NCBI GenBank assembly: GCA_032622095.1
Contig: CP136068.1
Location: forward strand, 188,845,309 to 188,909,308
Source of the DNA: Siphonodentalium dalli
Lineage: Eukaryota > Mollusca > Scaphopoda > Gadilida > Siphonodentaliidae
Direction: 5' to 3'
Length of the DNA: 64,000 bases
Shown here: positions 32,761 to 47,700 of the stretch, piece after piece
Layout of the letters: the number at the start of each line of letters is the position of its first letter
How positions within the stretch are numbered: position 1 is the first letter of the stretch
Position numbers and translations under genes: made by a program
Notes under the pieces: model-generated
What the model was told of the DNA's origin: nothing
What the model saw: only the letters and a program-made list of their open reading frames with translations
Database searches by the model: none

Positions 32761-35700
32761 TCTATGTGTCAATTAGCAAAAGTGTAATAATAATGAACTC
32801 AGTGCCACCATCTGTGATATATGTAGGTATACATGCATATATACATATTTAACACGTGCAATCAATAAGTTTTGTAACTAGTTTTGTAACTAGTAATTTT
32901 TTGCAACCATGTACATGCCATCGGTACCTGTATCGCACTAATGCCAATATGGCCGATCTGAAGTACATAACGTCATGAAGATCAACAAATGAACGGGTAC
33001 TTAAAATAAGAACGAGTCTGTCTATTAACTAAAGGTATAATAAACTGAATATAACAAGAGTGTGAAATTAAGTCGTCAAACGTTTAAAAACGAATGTTGC
33101 GTGTTGCCAAAAGCCTCACCGACGGATAGTATATGTGTTATGGTTTATGGCAATTATGCCAAAGGGGATGTCAGGAATGATAACTTATTGGCAAGGTCCG
33201 CAAGCACCACACCGACACACCGAGCAGGCAGATAAAAACCCGCGTGATGCATCGACTGGTAACCGGAAGGCGTGAACCCACGGCTATCTAAAAGTCAACA
33301 AAAACAGTTAGGATAGAAGAACGGTTGATTATTCATCGGTTATGTGAAGTTTTAATTATGCGATAATAGTATAAGGCATATACATGTATATATTGAGTAT
33401 ACAGAGAAGTTACACACCCATAGTTACACAAATATAGATAAAGGTCATCGTAGCATGCATTGGATGAGTATATATACCTGTAGTTCCCGATAAATATAGT
33501 TAAAGGTCATCGTAGTGTGCATTGGATGAGAATATATACATGTAGCTCCCGATAAATATAGTTAAAGGTCATCGTAGTATATTAGATATGGATATTGTTT
33601 GCAAATTCCCAAATATATGTTTATGACGTATATTACCACATTTCCATCCATAGTTATGATGCATAGTAACCCTCCCCATTTATGTATGATGTATACGACG
33701 CACATCTTACAGTTATAATGTATATCACTCCTTTCCCATTTCATAGTTAAGTTCTATGCCAACATGTTAACGTGTATGTCAGATATGATAGTTTGGGCAA
33801 ACTATATATAGTTGAAGGTTATCGTCTCTTATTGGACGAGCAGTTACTCATAATATCGTTAAGGGTTATCGTTGCCCATAGGATGAAAATTGTTAGTAAA
33901 TTCATAAATATATGGATAGAGTTAAATGGTTTACATAGATGCATACATACAGCAACAGTTTATCGCTGTCAGATATTATATATTTTGATTTTATAAACCT
34001 TATTATAAATGGCACACCTTTTCTGGTGGTATGTTTATGTATATGTTTATTGTTATGCAGTGTTTGACTATCAGTATATCCTGATGGTTTTGGAGGAAAA
34101 ATAATTAACCAATTTTGGAAAATGTTTACTAAGACCATGTCCAAAAGATAGCATTTAAAAAGTTGGGATCGAAAAAACTATACCAGCAAAGAGTTCTCAA
34201 GAGCATAACTCTGGTATAACAGACATCAAATACAGCCTGTTTGTGTGATAGGTTTCGGCCCTTAATGCTCGACCTAATTGGTCACCAGAGAGGGGCCGTA
34301 TAGAACAAATTACCATTCTATACCTCCAGCTGGAAAAATGTGGCCAAATTTCCCTCTCCATCAAAATACATGACGTCAAACTAGATAAAAAATCCGCGCG
34401 AACGAGAGTCTCTCATACCGGTAAACACGAGTCCGTTAATTGTTTAGATTTTACACGATATATTAACACGAGATTCGTGTGATGAACGAGGCGCGTTCAC
34501 GTGGTTGTAGGGAAATCATACATGGGGGGAGTTGTGTTTATATTTTATAACAAATCAATTTCATGCGATAATGTACGCTATAACTGAAAAGCTATGTTTA
34601 CCTTTTTATAAGAATATAGGTCAGAGTCCTCATATGTGGTCCCTCACGTAATATATGATTGTCCGTGCGGCATATATGGCTGATTTTAGAAAACACTACA
34701 TATGTCATGGTACTGAATACAAATGTGTAGTCTACCCCAAGATGGCTGTCACAGCTCTGAAGTACCAGACGTTACAGAAACACGTCACAACCACGCGCTC
34801 CGGTATGACGTACTTACCAGTGACGTCACAAGTCAGGTGCGTGCAAAAATTATTTAAAGGGATATATATCGGATGCGTTTTATTTACAAACTAAGTTGTA
34901 GATTTCAGAAAATAATTTCGTTGTATGTAACCAACTGTACTGTTGGTGTGTGCATAATATATATTAATTCCAAGATAGATTATGGTGAATGGTTCCGAGC
35001 TGCGAGCATTACATTAAGTTGGTGTGAGCTCTCTTGAAGAGCGTAGTTGCATGAGCATGTACTAGTACTAGTAAGTGGCTAATAACCATACCTTTGAAGA
35101 GTATTCATATTATTGTAAAAAATATCGTAAATGGGTATCTAAAATGGACGTGTCCATCGCGAAATTAATGATTATAACAACGAGGCGCGTTCACGTGGTG
35201 TTAGCGAAATCCTAAGGTGGAGTTGCGTTTATATTATTATAAAAATTCAATATCATGCATCAATATATGCTATCCCCTAAAAGTCACGGAAACAAATTCG
35301 TTTTATATAACCAACTGTAATGTTGGGGTGTGGATATTATATCTTAATTCCAAGATAGATTATGTTGAATGGTTCTGAGCTGGGCCATACCATTAAGTTA
35401 GCGTGAACTCTGTTAAAGAGCGTTGTTGTTTGAATGTGTAAGTGACTCAACATAAAAGTTTATAAATTATCGTAAATGGGTATCAAAAATGGACATGCCT
35501 ACCGCGAAATTAGTGATTATAACAAAGAGGCGCGTTCGCGTGGTGGTAGGAAAATCCTAAGGGGTGTGATTATATCATTATAAAAATTTAATTTCATCGC
35601 CAATGTGTTCTATAACCTAAAAGCTACGGAAACAAATTCGTGCTATATGACCAGCTGTACTGCTGGGATGTGGATGCTACATATTAATTCCAAGATTGAT

Positions 35701-38700
35701 TATGATGAATGCTTCCGAGCTGCGGCCATTATTTAGGTTAGTATGGGCTCTTATAAAGAGCGTTGTTACTTGAGCATATAAGTGATTAAAACCATATCAT
35801 TAAAGAGTATTCATAAAATTGTAAAATATTGTAAACAGGTATCAAAATGGACGTGATCATTCCGAAATTAATGATTATAACATACCGCTATTACCATTTA
35901 TAATTGTTATATATGCTAGGAATCAAATTACCTAATATAACCAACTATACTGTTGGAAGTAATGTTAGTCTATGTGTCAATTAGCAAAAGTGTAATAATA
36001 ATGAACTCAGTGCCACCATCTGTGATATATGTAGGTATACATGCATATATACATATTTAACACGTGCAATCAATAAGTTTTGTAACTAGTTTTGTAACTA
36101 GTAATTTTTTGCAACCATGTACATGCCATCGGTACCTGTATCGCACTAATGCCAATATGGCCGATCTGAAGTACATAACGTCATGAAGATCAACAAATGA
36201 ACGGGTACTTAAAATAAGAACGAGTCTGTCTATTAACTAAAGGTATAATAAACTGAATATAACAAGAGTGTGAAATTAAGTCGTCAAACGTTTAAAAACG
36301 AATGTTGCGTGTTGCCAAAAGCCTCACCGACGGATAGTATATGTGTTATGGTTTATGGCAATTATGCCAAAGGGGATGTCAGGAATGATAACTTATTGGC
36401 AAGGTCCGCAAGCACCACACCGACACACCGAGCAGGCAGATAAAAACCCGCGTGATGCATCGACTGGTAACCGGAAGGCGTGAACCCACGGCTATCTAAA
36501 AGTCAACAAAAACAGTTAGGATAGTAGAACGGTTGATTATTCATCGGTTATGTGAAGTTTTAATTATGCGATAATAGTATAAGGCATATACATGTATATA
36601 TTGAGTATACAGAGAAGTTACACACCCATAGTTACACAAATATAGATAAAGGTCATCGTAGCATGCATTGGATGAGTATATATACCTGTAGTTCCCGATA
36701 AATATAGTTAAAGGTCATCGTAGTGTGCATTGGATGAGAATATATACATGTAGCTCCCGATAAATATAGTTAAAGGTCATCGTAGTATATTAGATATGGA
36801 TATTGTTTGCAAATTCCCAAATATATGTTTATGACGTATATTACCACATTTCCATCCATAGTTATGATGCATAGTAACCCTCCCCATTTATGTATGATGT
36901 ATACGACGCACATCTTACAGTTATAATGTATATCACTCCTTTCCCATTTCATAGTTAAGTTCTATGCCAACATGTTAACGTGTATGTCAGATATGATAGT
37001 TTGGGCAAACTATATATAGTTGAAGGTTATCGTCTCTTATTGGACGAGCAGTTACTCATAATATCGTTAAGGGTTATCGTTGCCCATAGGATGAAAATTG
37101 TTAGTAAATTCATAAATATATGGATAGAGTTAAATGGTTTCCATAGATGCATACATACAGCAACAGTTTATCGCTGTCAGATATTATATATTTTGATTTT
37201 ATAAACCTTATTATAAATGGCACACCTTTTCTGGTGGTATGTTTATGTATATGTTTATTGTTATGCAGTGTTTGACTATCAGTATATCCTGATGGTTTTG
37301 GAGGAAAAATAATTAACCAATTTTGGAAAATGTTTACTAAGACCATGTCCAAAAGATAGCATTTAAAAAGTTGGGATCGAAAAAACTATACCAGCAAAGA
37401 GTTCTCAAGAGCATAACTCTGGTATAACAGACATCAAATACAGCCTGTTTGTGTGATAGGTTTCGGCCCTTAATGCTCGACCTAATTGGTCACCAGAGAG
37501 GGGCCGTATAGAACAAATTACCATTCTATACCTCCAGCTGGAAAAATGTGGCCAAATTTCCCTCTCCATCAAAATACATGACGTCAAACTAGATAAAAAA
37601 TCCGCGCGAACGAGAGTCTCTCATACCGGTAAACACGAGTCCGTTAATTGTTTAGATTTTACACGATATATTAACACGAGATTCGTGTGATGAACGAGGC
37701 GCGTTCACGTGGTTGTAGGGAAATCATACATGGGGGGAGTTGTGTTTATATTTTATAACAAATCAATTTCATGCGATAATGTACGCTATAACTGAAAAGC
37801 TATGTTTACCTTTTTATAAGAATATAGGTCAGAGTCCTCATATGTGGTCCCTCACGTAATATATGATTGTCCGTGCGGCATATATGGCTGATTTTAGAAA
37901 ACACTACATATGTCATGGTACTGAATACAAATGTGTAGTCTACCCCAAGATGGCTGTCACAGCTCTGAAGTACCAGACGTTACAGAAACACGTCACAACC
38001 ACGCGCTCCGGTATGACGTACTTACCAGTGACGTCACAAGTCAGGTGCGTGCAAAAATTATTTAAAGGGATATATATCGGATGCGTTTTATTTACAAACT
38101 AAGTTGTAGATTTCAGAAAATAATTTCGTTGTATGTAACCAACTGTACTGTTGGTGTGTGCATAATATATATTAATTCCAAGATAGATTATGGTGAATGG
38201 TTCCGAGCTGCGAGCATTACATTAAGTTGGTGTGAGCTCTCTTGAAGAGCGTAGTTGCATGAGCATGTACTAGTACTAGTAAGTGGCTAATAACCATACC
38301 TTTGAAGAGTATTCATATTATTGTAAAAAATATCGTAAATGGGTATCTAAAATGGACGTGTCCATCGCGAAATTAATGATTATAACAACGAGGCGCGTTC
38401 ACGTGGTGTTAGCGAAATCCTAAGGTGGAGTTGCGTTTATATTATTATAAAAATTCAATATCATGCATCAATATATGCTATCCCCTAAAAGTCACGGAAA
38501 CAAATTCGTTTTATATAACCAACTGTAATGTTGGGGTGTGGATATTATATCTTAATTCCAAGATAGATTATGTTGAATGGTTCTGAGCTGGGCCATACCA
38601 TTAAGTTAGCGTGAACTCTGTTAAAGAGCGTTGTTGTTTGAATGTGTAAGTGACTCAACATAAAAGTTTATAAATTATCGTAAATGGGTATCAAAAATGG

Positions 38701-41700
38701 ACATGCCTACCGCGAAATTAGTGATTATAACAAAGAGGCGCGTTCGCGTGGTGGTAGGAAAATCCTAAGGGGTGTGATTATATCATTATAAAAATTTAAT
38801 TTCATCGCCAATGTGTTCTATAACCTAAAAGCTACGGAAACAAATTCGTGCTATATGACCAGCTGTACTGCTGGGATGTGGATGCTACATATTAATTCCA
38901 AGATTGATTATGATGAATGCTTCCGAGCTGCGGCCATTATTTAGGTTAGTATGGGCTCTTATAAAGAGCGTTGTTACTTGAGCATATAAGTGATTAAAAC
39001 CATATCATTAAAGAGTATTCATAAAATTGTAAAATATTGTAAACAGGTATCAAAATGGACGTGATCATTCCGAAATTAATGATTATAACATACCGCTATT
39101 ACCATTTATAATTGTTATATATGCTAGGAATCAAATTACCTAATATAACCAACTATACTGTTGGAAGTAATGTTAGTCTATGTGTCAATTAGCAAAAGTG
39201 TAATAATAATGAACTCAGTGCCACCATCTGTGATATATGTAGGTATACATGCATATATACATATTTAACACGTGCAATCAATAAGTTTTGTAACTAGTTT
39301 TGTAACTAGTAATTTTTTGCAACCATGTACATGCCATCGGTACCTGTATCGCACTAATGCCAATATGGCCGATCTGAAGTACATAACGTCATGAAGATCA
39401 ACAAATGAACGGGTACTTAAAATAAGAACGAGTCTGTCTATTAACTAAAGGTATAATAAACTGAATATAACAAGAGTGTGAAATTAAGTCGTCAAACGTT
39501 TAAAAACGAATGTTGCGTGTTGCCAAAAGCCTCACCGACGGATAGTATATGTGTTATGGTTTATGGCAATTATGCCAAAGGGGATGTCAGGAATGATAAC
39601 TTATTGGCAAGGTCCGCAAGCACCACACCGACACACCGAGCAGGCAGATAAAAACCCGCGTGATGCATCGACTGGTAACCGGAAGGCGTGAACCCACGGC
39701 TATCTAAAAGTCAACAAAAACAGTTAGGATAGTAGAACGGTTGATTATTCATCGGTTATGTGAAGTTTTAATTATGCGATAATAGTATAAGGCATATACA
39801 TGTATATATTGAGTATACAGAGAAGTTACACACCCATAGTTACACAAATATAGATAAAGGTCATCGTAGCATGCATTGGATGAGTATATATACCTGTAGT
39901 TCCCGATAAATATAGTTAAAGGTCATCGTAGTGTGCATTGGATGAGAATATATACATGTAGCTCCCGATAAATATAGTTAAAGGTCATCGTAGTATATTA
40001 GATATGGATATTGTTTGCAAATTCCCAAATATATGTTTATGACGTATATTACCACATTTCCATCCATAGTTATGATGCATAGTAACCCTCCCCATTTATG
40101 TATGATGTATACGACGCACATCTTACAGTTATAATGTATATCACTCCTTTCCCATTTCATAGTTAAGTTCTATGCCAACATGTTAACGTGTATGTCAGAT
40201 ATGATAGTTTGGGCAAACTATATATAGTTGAAGGTTATCGTCTCTTATTGGACGAGCAGTTACTCATAATATCGTTAAGGGTTATCGTTGCCCATAGGAT
40301 GAAAATTGTTAGTAAATTCATAAATATATGGATAGAGTTAAATGGTTTCCATAGATGCATACATACAGCAACAGTTTATCGCTGTCAGATATTATATATT
40401 TTGATTTTATAAACCTTATTATAAATGGCACACCTTTTCTGGTGGTATGTTTATGTATATGTTTATTGTTATGCAGTGTTTGACTATCAGTATATCCTGA
40501 TGGTTTTGGAGGAAAAATAATTAACCAATTTTGGAAAATGTTTACTAAGACCATGTCCAAAAGATAGCATTTAAAAAGTTGGGATCGAAAAAACTATACC
40601 AGCAAAGAGTTCTCAAGAGCATAACTCTGGTATAACAGACATCAAATACAGCCTGTTTGTGTGATAGGTTTCGGCCCTTAATGCTCGACCTAATTGGTCA
40701 CCAGAGAGGGGCCGTATAGAACAAATTACCATTCTATACCTCCAGCTGGAAAAATGTGGCCAAATTTCCCTCTCCATCAAAATACATGACGTCAAACTAG
40801 ATAAAAAATCCGCGCGAACGAGAGTCTCTCATACCGGTAAACACGAGTCCGTTAATTGTTTAGATTTTACACGATATATTAACACGAGATTCGTGTGATG
40901 AACGAGGCGCGTTCACGTGGTTGTAGGGAAATCATACATGGGGGGAGTTGTGTTTATATTTTATAACAAATCAATTTCATGCGATAATGTACGCTATAAC
41001 TGAAAAGCTATGTTTACCTTTTTATAAGAATATAGGTCAGAGTCCTCATATGTGGTCCCTCACGTAATATATGATTGTCCGTGCGGCATATATGGCTGAT
41101 TTTAGAAAACACTACATATGTCATGGTACTGAATACAAATGTGTAGTCTACCCCAAGATGGCTGTCACAGCTCTGAAGTACCAGACGTTACAGAAACACG
41201 TCACAACCACGCGCTCCGGTATGACGTACTTACCAGTGACGTCACAAGTCAGGTGCGTGCAAAAATTATTTAAAGGGATATATATCGGATGCGTTTTATT
41301 TACAAACTAAGTTGTAGATTTCAGAAAATAATTTCGTTGTATGTAACCAACTGTACTGTTGGTGTGTGCATAATATATATTAATTCCAAGATAGATTATG
41401 GTGAATGGTTCCGAGCTGCGAGCATTACATTAAGTTGGTGTGAGCTCTCTTGAAGAGCGTAGTTGCATGAGCATGTACTAGTACTAGTAAGTGGCTAATA
41501 ACCATACCTTTGAAGAGTATTCATATTATTGTAAAAAATATCGTAAATGGGTATCTAAAATGGACGTGTCCATCGCGAAATTAATGATTATAACAACGAG
41601 GCGCGTTCACGTGGTGTTAGCGAAATCCTAAGGTGGAGTTGCGTTTATATTATTATAAAAATTCAATATCATGCATCAATATATGCTATCCCCTAAAAGT

Positions 41701-44700
41701 CACGGAAACAAATTCGTTTTATATAACCAACTGTAATGTTGGGGTGTGGATATTATATCTTAATTCCAAGATAGATTATGTTGAATGGTTCTGAGCTGGG
41801 CCATACCATTAAGTTAGCGTGAACTCTGTTAAAGAGCGTTGTTGTTTGAATGTGTAAGTGACTCAACATAAAAGTTTATAAATTATCGTAAATGGGTATC
41901 AAAAATGGACATGCCTACCGCGAAATTAGTGATTATAACAAAGAGGCGCGTTCGCGTGGTGGTAGGAAAATCCTAAGGGGTGTGATTATATCATTATAAA
42001 AATTTAATTTCATCGCCAATGTGTTCTATAACCTAAAAGCTACGGAAACAAATTCGTGCTATATGACCAGCTGTACTGCTGGGATGTGGATGCTACATAT
42101 TAATTCCAAGATTGATTATGATGAATGCTTCCGAGCTGCGGCCATTATTTAGGTTAGTATGGGCTCTTATAAAGAGCGTTGTTACTTGAGCATATAAGTG
42201 ATTAAAACCATATCATTAAAGAGTATTCATAAAATTGTAAAATATTGTAAACAGGTATCAAAATGGACGTGATCATTCCGAAATTAATGATTATAACATA
42301 CCGCTATTACCATTTATAATTGTTATATATGCTAGGAATCAAATTACCTAATATAACCAACTATACTGTTGGAAGTAATGTTAGTCTATGTGTCAATTAG
42401 CAAAAGTGTAATAATAATGAACTCAGTGCCACCATCTGTGATATATGTAGGTATACATGCATATATACATATTTAACACGTGCAATCAATAAGTTTTGTA
42501 ACTAGTTTTGTAACTAGTAATTTTTTGCAACCATGTACATGCCATCGGTACCTGTATCGCACTAATGCCAATATGGCCGATCTGAAGTACATAACGTCAT
42601 GAAGATCAACAAATGAACGGGTACTTAAAATAAGAACGAGTCTGTCTATTAACTAAAGGTATAATAAACTGAATATAACAAGAGTGTGAAATTAAGTCGT
42701 CAAACGTTTAAAAACGAATGTTGCGTGTTGCCAAAAGCCTCACCGACGGATAGTATATGTGTTATGGTTTATGGCAATTATGCCAAAGGGGATGTCAGGA
42801 ATGATAACTTATTGGCAAGGTCCGCAAGCACCACACCGACACACCGAGCAGGCAGATAAAAACCCGCGTGATGCATCGACTGGTAACCGGAAGGCGTGAA
42901 CCCACGGCTATCTAAAAGTCAACAAAAACAGTTAGGATAGTAGAACGGTTGATTATTCATCGGTTATGTGAAGTTTTAATTATGCGATAATAGTATAAGG
43001 CATATACATGTATATATTGAGTATACAGAGAAGTTACACACCCATAGTTACACAAATATAGATAAAGGTCATCGTAGCATGCATTGGATGAGTATATATA
43101 CCTGTAGTTCCCGATAAATATAGTTAAAGGTCATCGTAGTGTGCATTGGATGAGAATATATACATGTAGCTCCCGATAAATATAGTTAAAGGTCATCGTA
43201 GTATATTAGATATGGATATTGTTTGCAAATTCCCAAATATATGTTTATGACGTATATTACCACATTTCCATCCATAGTTATGATGCATAGTAACCCTCCC
43301 CATTTATGTATGATGTATACGACGCACATCTTACAGTTATAATGTATATCACTCCTTTCCCATTTCATAGTTAAGTTCTATGCCAACATGTTAACGTGTA
43401 TGTCAGATATGATAGTTTGGGCAAACTATATATAGTTGAAGGTTATCGTCTCTTATTGGACGAGCAGTTACTCATAATATCGTTAAGGGTTATCGTTGCC
43501 CATAGGATGAAAATTGTTAGTAAATTCATAAATATATGGATAGAGTTAAATGGTTTCCATAGATGCATACATACAGCAACAGTTTATCGCTGTCAGATAT
43601 TATATATTTTGATTTTATAAACCTTATTATAAATGGCACACCTTTTCTGGTGGTATGTTTATGTATATGTTTATTGTTATGCAGTGTTTGACTATCAGTA
43701 TATCCTGATGGTTTTGGAGGAAAAATAATTAACCAATTTTGGAAAATGTTTACTAAGACCATGTCCAAAAGATAGCATTTAAAAAGTTGGGATCGAAAAA
43801 ACTATACCAGCAAAGAGTTCTCAAGAGCATAACTCTGGTATAACAGACATCAAATACAGCCTGTTTGTGTGATAGGTTTCGGCCCTTAATGCTCGACCTA
43901 ATTGGTCACCAGAGAGGGGCCGTATAGAACAAATTACCATTCTATACCTCCAGCTGGAAAAATGTGGCCAAATTTCCCTCTCCATCAAAATACATGACGT
44001 CAAACTAGATAAAAAATCCGCGCGAACGAGAGTCTCTCATACCGGTAAACACGAGTCCGTTAATTGTTTAGATTTTACACGATATATTAACACGAGATTC
44101 GTGTGATGAACGAGGCGCGTTCACGTGGTTGTAGGGAAATCATACATGGGGGGAGTTGTGTTTATATTTTATAACAAATCAATTTCATGCGATAATGTAC
44201 GCTATAACTGAAAAGCTATGTTTACCTTTTTATAAGAATATAGGTCAGAGTCCTCATATGTGGTCCCTCACGTAATATATGATTGTCCGTGCGGCATATA
44301 TGGCTGATTTTAGAAAACACTACATATGTCATGGTACTGAATACAAATGTGTAGTCTACCCCAAGATGGCTGTCACAGCTCTGAAGTACCAGACGTTACA
44401 GAAACACGTCACAACCACGCGCTCCGGTATGACGTACTTACCAGTGACGTCACAAGTCAGGTGCGTGCAAAAATTATTTAAAGGGATATATATCGGATGC
44501 GTTTTATTTACAAACTAAGTTGTAGATTTCAGAAAATAATTTCGTTGTATGTAACCAACTGTACTGTTGGTGTGTGCATAATATATATTAATTCCAAGAT
44601 AGATTATGGTGAATGGTTCCGAGCTGCGAGCATTACATTAAGTTGGTGTGAGCTCTCTTGAAGAGCGTAGTTGCATGAGCATGTACTAGTACTAGTAAGT

Positions 44701-47700
44701 GGCTAATAACCATACCTTTGAAGAGTATTCATATTATTGTAAAAAATATCGTAAATGGGTATCTAAAATGGACGTGTCCATCGCGAAATTAATGATTATA
44801 ACAACGAGGCGCGTTCACGTGGTGTTAGCGAAATCCTAAGGTGGAGTTGCGTTTATATTATTATAAAAATTCAATATCATGCATCAATATATGCTATCCC
44901 CTAAAAGTCACGGAAACAAATTCGTTTTATATAACCAACTGTAATGTTGGGGTGTGGATATTATATCTTAATTCCAAGATAGATTATGTTGAATGGTTCT
45001 GAGCTGGGCCATACCATTAAGTTAGCGTGAACTCTGTTAAAGAGCGTTGTTGTTTGAATGTGTAAGTGACTCAACATAAAAGTTTATAAATTATCGTAAA
45101 TGGGTATCAAAAATGGACATGCCTACCGCGAAATTAGTGATTATAACAAAGAGGCGCGTTCGCGTGGTGGTAGGAAAATCCTAAGGGGTGTGATTATATC
45201 ATTATAAAAATTTAATTTCATCGCCAATGTGTTCTATAACCTAAAAGCTACGGAAACAAATTCGTGCTATATGACCAGCTGTACTGCTGGGATGTGGATG
45301 CTACATATTAATTCCAAGATTGATTATGATGAATGCTTCCGAGCTGCGGCCATTATTTAGGTTAGTATGGGCTCTTATAAAGAGCGTTGTTACTTGAGCA
45401 TATAAGTGATTAAAACCATATCATTAAAGAGTATTCATAAAATTGTAAAATATTGTAAACAGGTATCAAAATGGACGTGATCATTCCGAAATTAATGATT
45501 ATAACATACCGCTATTACCATTTATAATTGTTATATATGCTAGGAATCAAATTACCTAATATAACCAACTATACTGTTGGAAGTAATGTTAGTCTATGTG
45601 TCAATTAGCAAAAGTGTAATAATAATGAACTCAGTGCCACCATCTGTGATATATGTAGGTATACATGCATATATACATATTTAACACGTGCAATCAATAA
45701 GTTTTGTAACTAGTTTTGTAACTAGTAATTTTTTGCAACCATGTACATGCCATCGGTACCTGTATCGCACTAATGCCAATATGGCCGATCTGAAGTACAT
45801 AACGTCATGAAGATCAACAAATGAACGGGTACTTAAAATAAGAACGAGTCTGTCTATTAACTAAAGGTATAATAAACTGAATATAACAAGAGTGTGAAAT
45901 TAAGTCGTCAAACGTTTAAAAACGAATGTTGCGTGTTGCCAAAAGCCTCACCGACGGATAGTATATGTGTTATGGTTTATGGCAATTATGCCAAAGGGGA
46001 TGTCAGGAATGATAACTTATTGGCAAGGTCCGCAAGCACCACACCGACACACCGAGCAGGCAGATAAAAACCCGCGTGATGCATCGACTGGTAACCGGAA
46101 GGCGTGAACCCACGGCTATCTAAAAGTCAACAAAAACAGTTAGGATAGTAGAACGGTTGATTATTCATCGGTTATGTGAAGTTTTAATTATGCGATAATA
46201 GTATAAGGCATATACATGTATATATTGAGTATACAGAGAAGTTACACACCCATAGTTACACAAATATAGATAAAGGTCATCGTAGCATGCATTGGATGAG
46301 TATATATACCTGTAGTTCCCGATAAATATAGTTAAAGGTCATCGTAGTGTGCATTGGATGAGAATATATACATGTAGCTCCCGATAAATATAGTTAAAGG
46401 TCATCGTAGTATATTAGATATGGATATTGTTTGCAAATTCCCAAATATATGTTTATGACGTATATTACCACATTTCCATCCATAGTTATGATGCATAGTA
46501 ACCCTCCCCATTTATGTATGATGTATACGACGCACATCTTACAGTTATAATGTATATCACTCCTTTCCCATTTCATAGTTAAGTTCTATGCCAACATGTT
46601 AACGTGTATGTCAGATATGATAGTTTGGGCAAACTATATATAGTTGAAGGTTATCGTCTCTTATTGGACGAGCAGTTACTCATAATATCGTTAAGGGTTA
46701 TCGTTGCCCATAGGATGAAAATTGTTAGTAAATTCATAAATATATGGATAGAGTTAAATGGTTTCCATAGATGCATACATACAGCAACAGTTTATCGCTG
46801 TCAGATATTATATATTTTGATTTTATAAACCTTATTATAAATGGCACACCTTTTCTGGTGGTATGTTTATGTATATGTTTATTGTTATGCAGTGTTTGAC
46901 TATCAGTATATCCTGATGGTTTTGGAGGAAAAATAATTAACCAATTTTGGAAAATGTTTACTAAGACCATGTCCAAAAGATAGCATTTAAAAAGTTGGGA
47001 TCGAAAAAACTATACCAGCAAAGAGTTCTCAAGAGCATAACTCTGGTATAACAGACATCAAATACAGCCTGTTTGTGTGATAGGTTTCGGCCCTTAATGC
47101 TCGACCTAATTGGTCACCAGAGAGGGGCCGTATAGAACAAATTACCATTCTATACCTCCAGCTGGAAAAATGTGGCCAAATTTCCCTCTCCATCAAAATA
47201 CATGACGTCAAACTAGATAAAAAATCCGCGCGAACGAGAGTCTCTCATACCGGTAAACACGAGTCCGTTAATTGTTTAGATTTTACACGATATATTAACA
47301 CGAGATTCGTGTGATGAACGAGGCGCGTTCACGTGGTTGTAGGGAAATCATACATGGGGGGAGTTGTGTTTATATTTTATAACAAATCAATTTCATGCGA
47401 TAATGTACGCTATAACTGAAAAGCTATGTTTACCTTTTTATAAGAATATAGGTCAGAGTCCTCATATGTGGTCCCTCACGTAATATATGATTGTCCGTGC
47501 GGCATATATGGCTGATTTTAGAAAACACTACATATGTCATGGTACTGAATACAAATGTGTAGTCTACCCCAAGATGGCTGTCACAGCTCTGAAGTACCAG
47601 ACGTTACAGAAACACGTCACAACCACGCGCTCCGGTATGACGTACTTACCAGTGACGTCACAAGTCAGGTGCGTGCAAAAATTATTTAAAGGGATATATA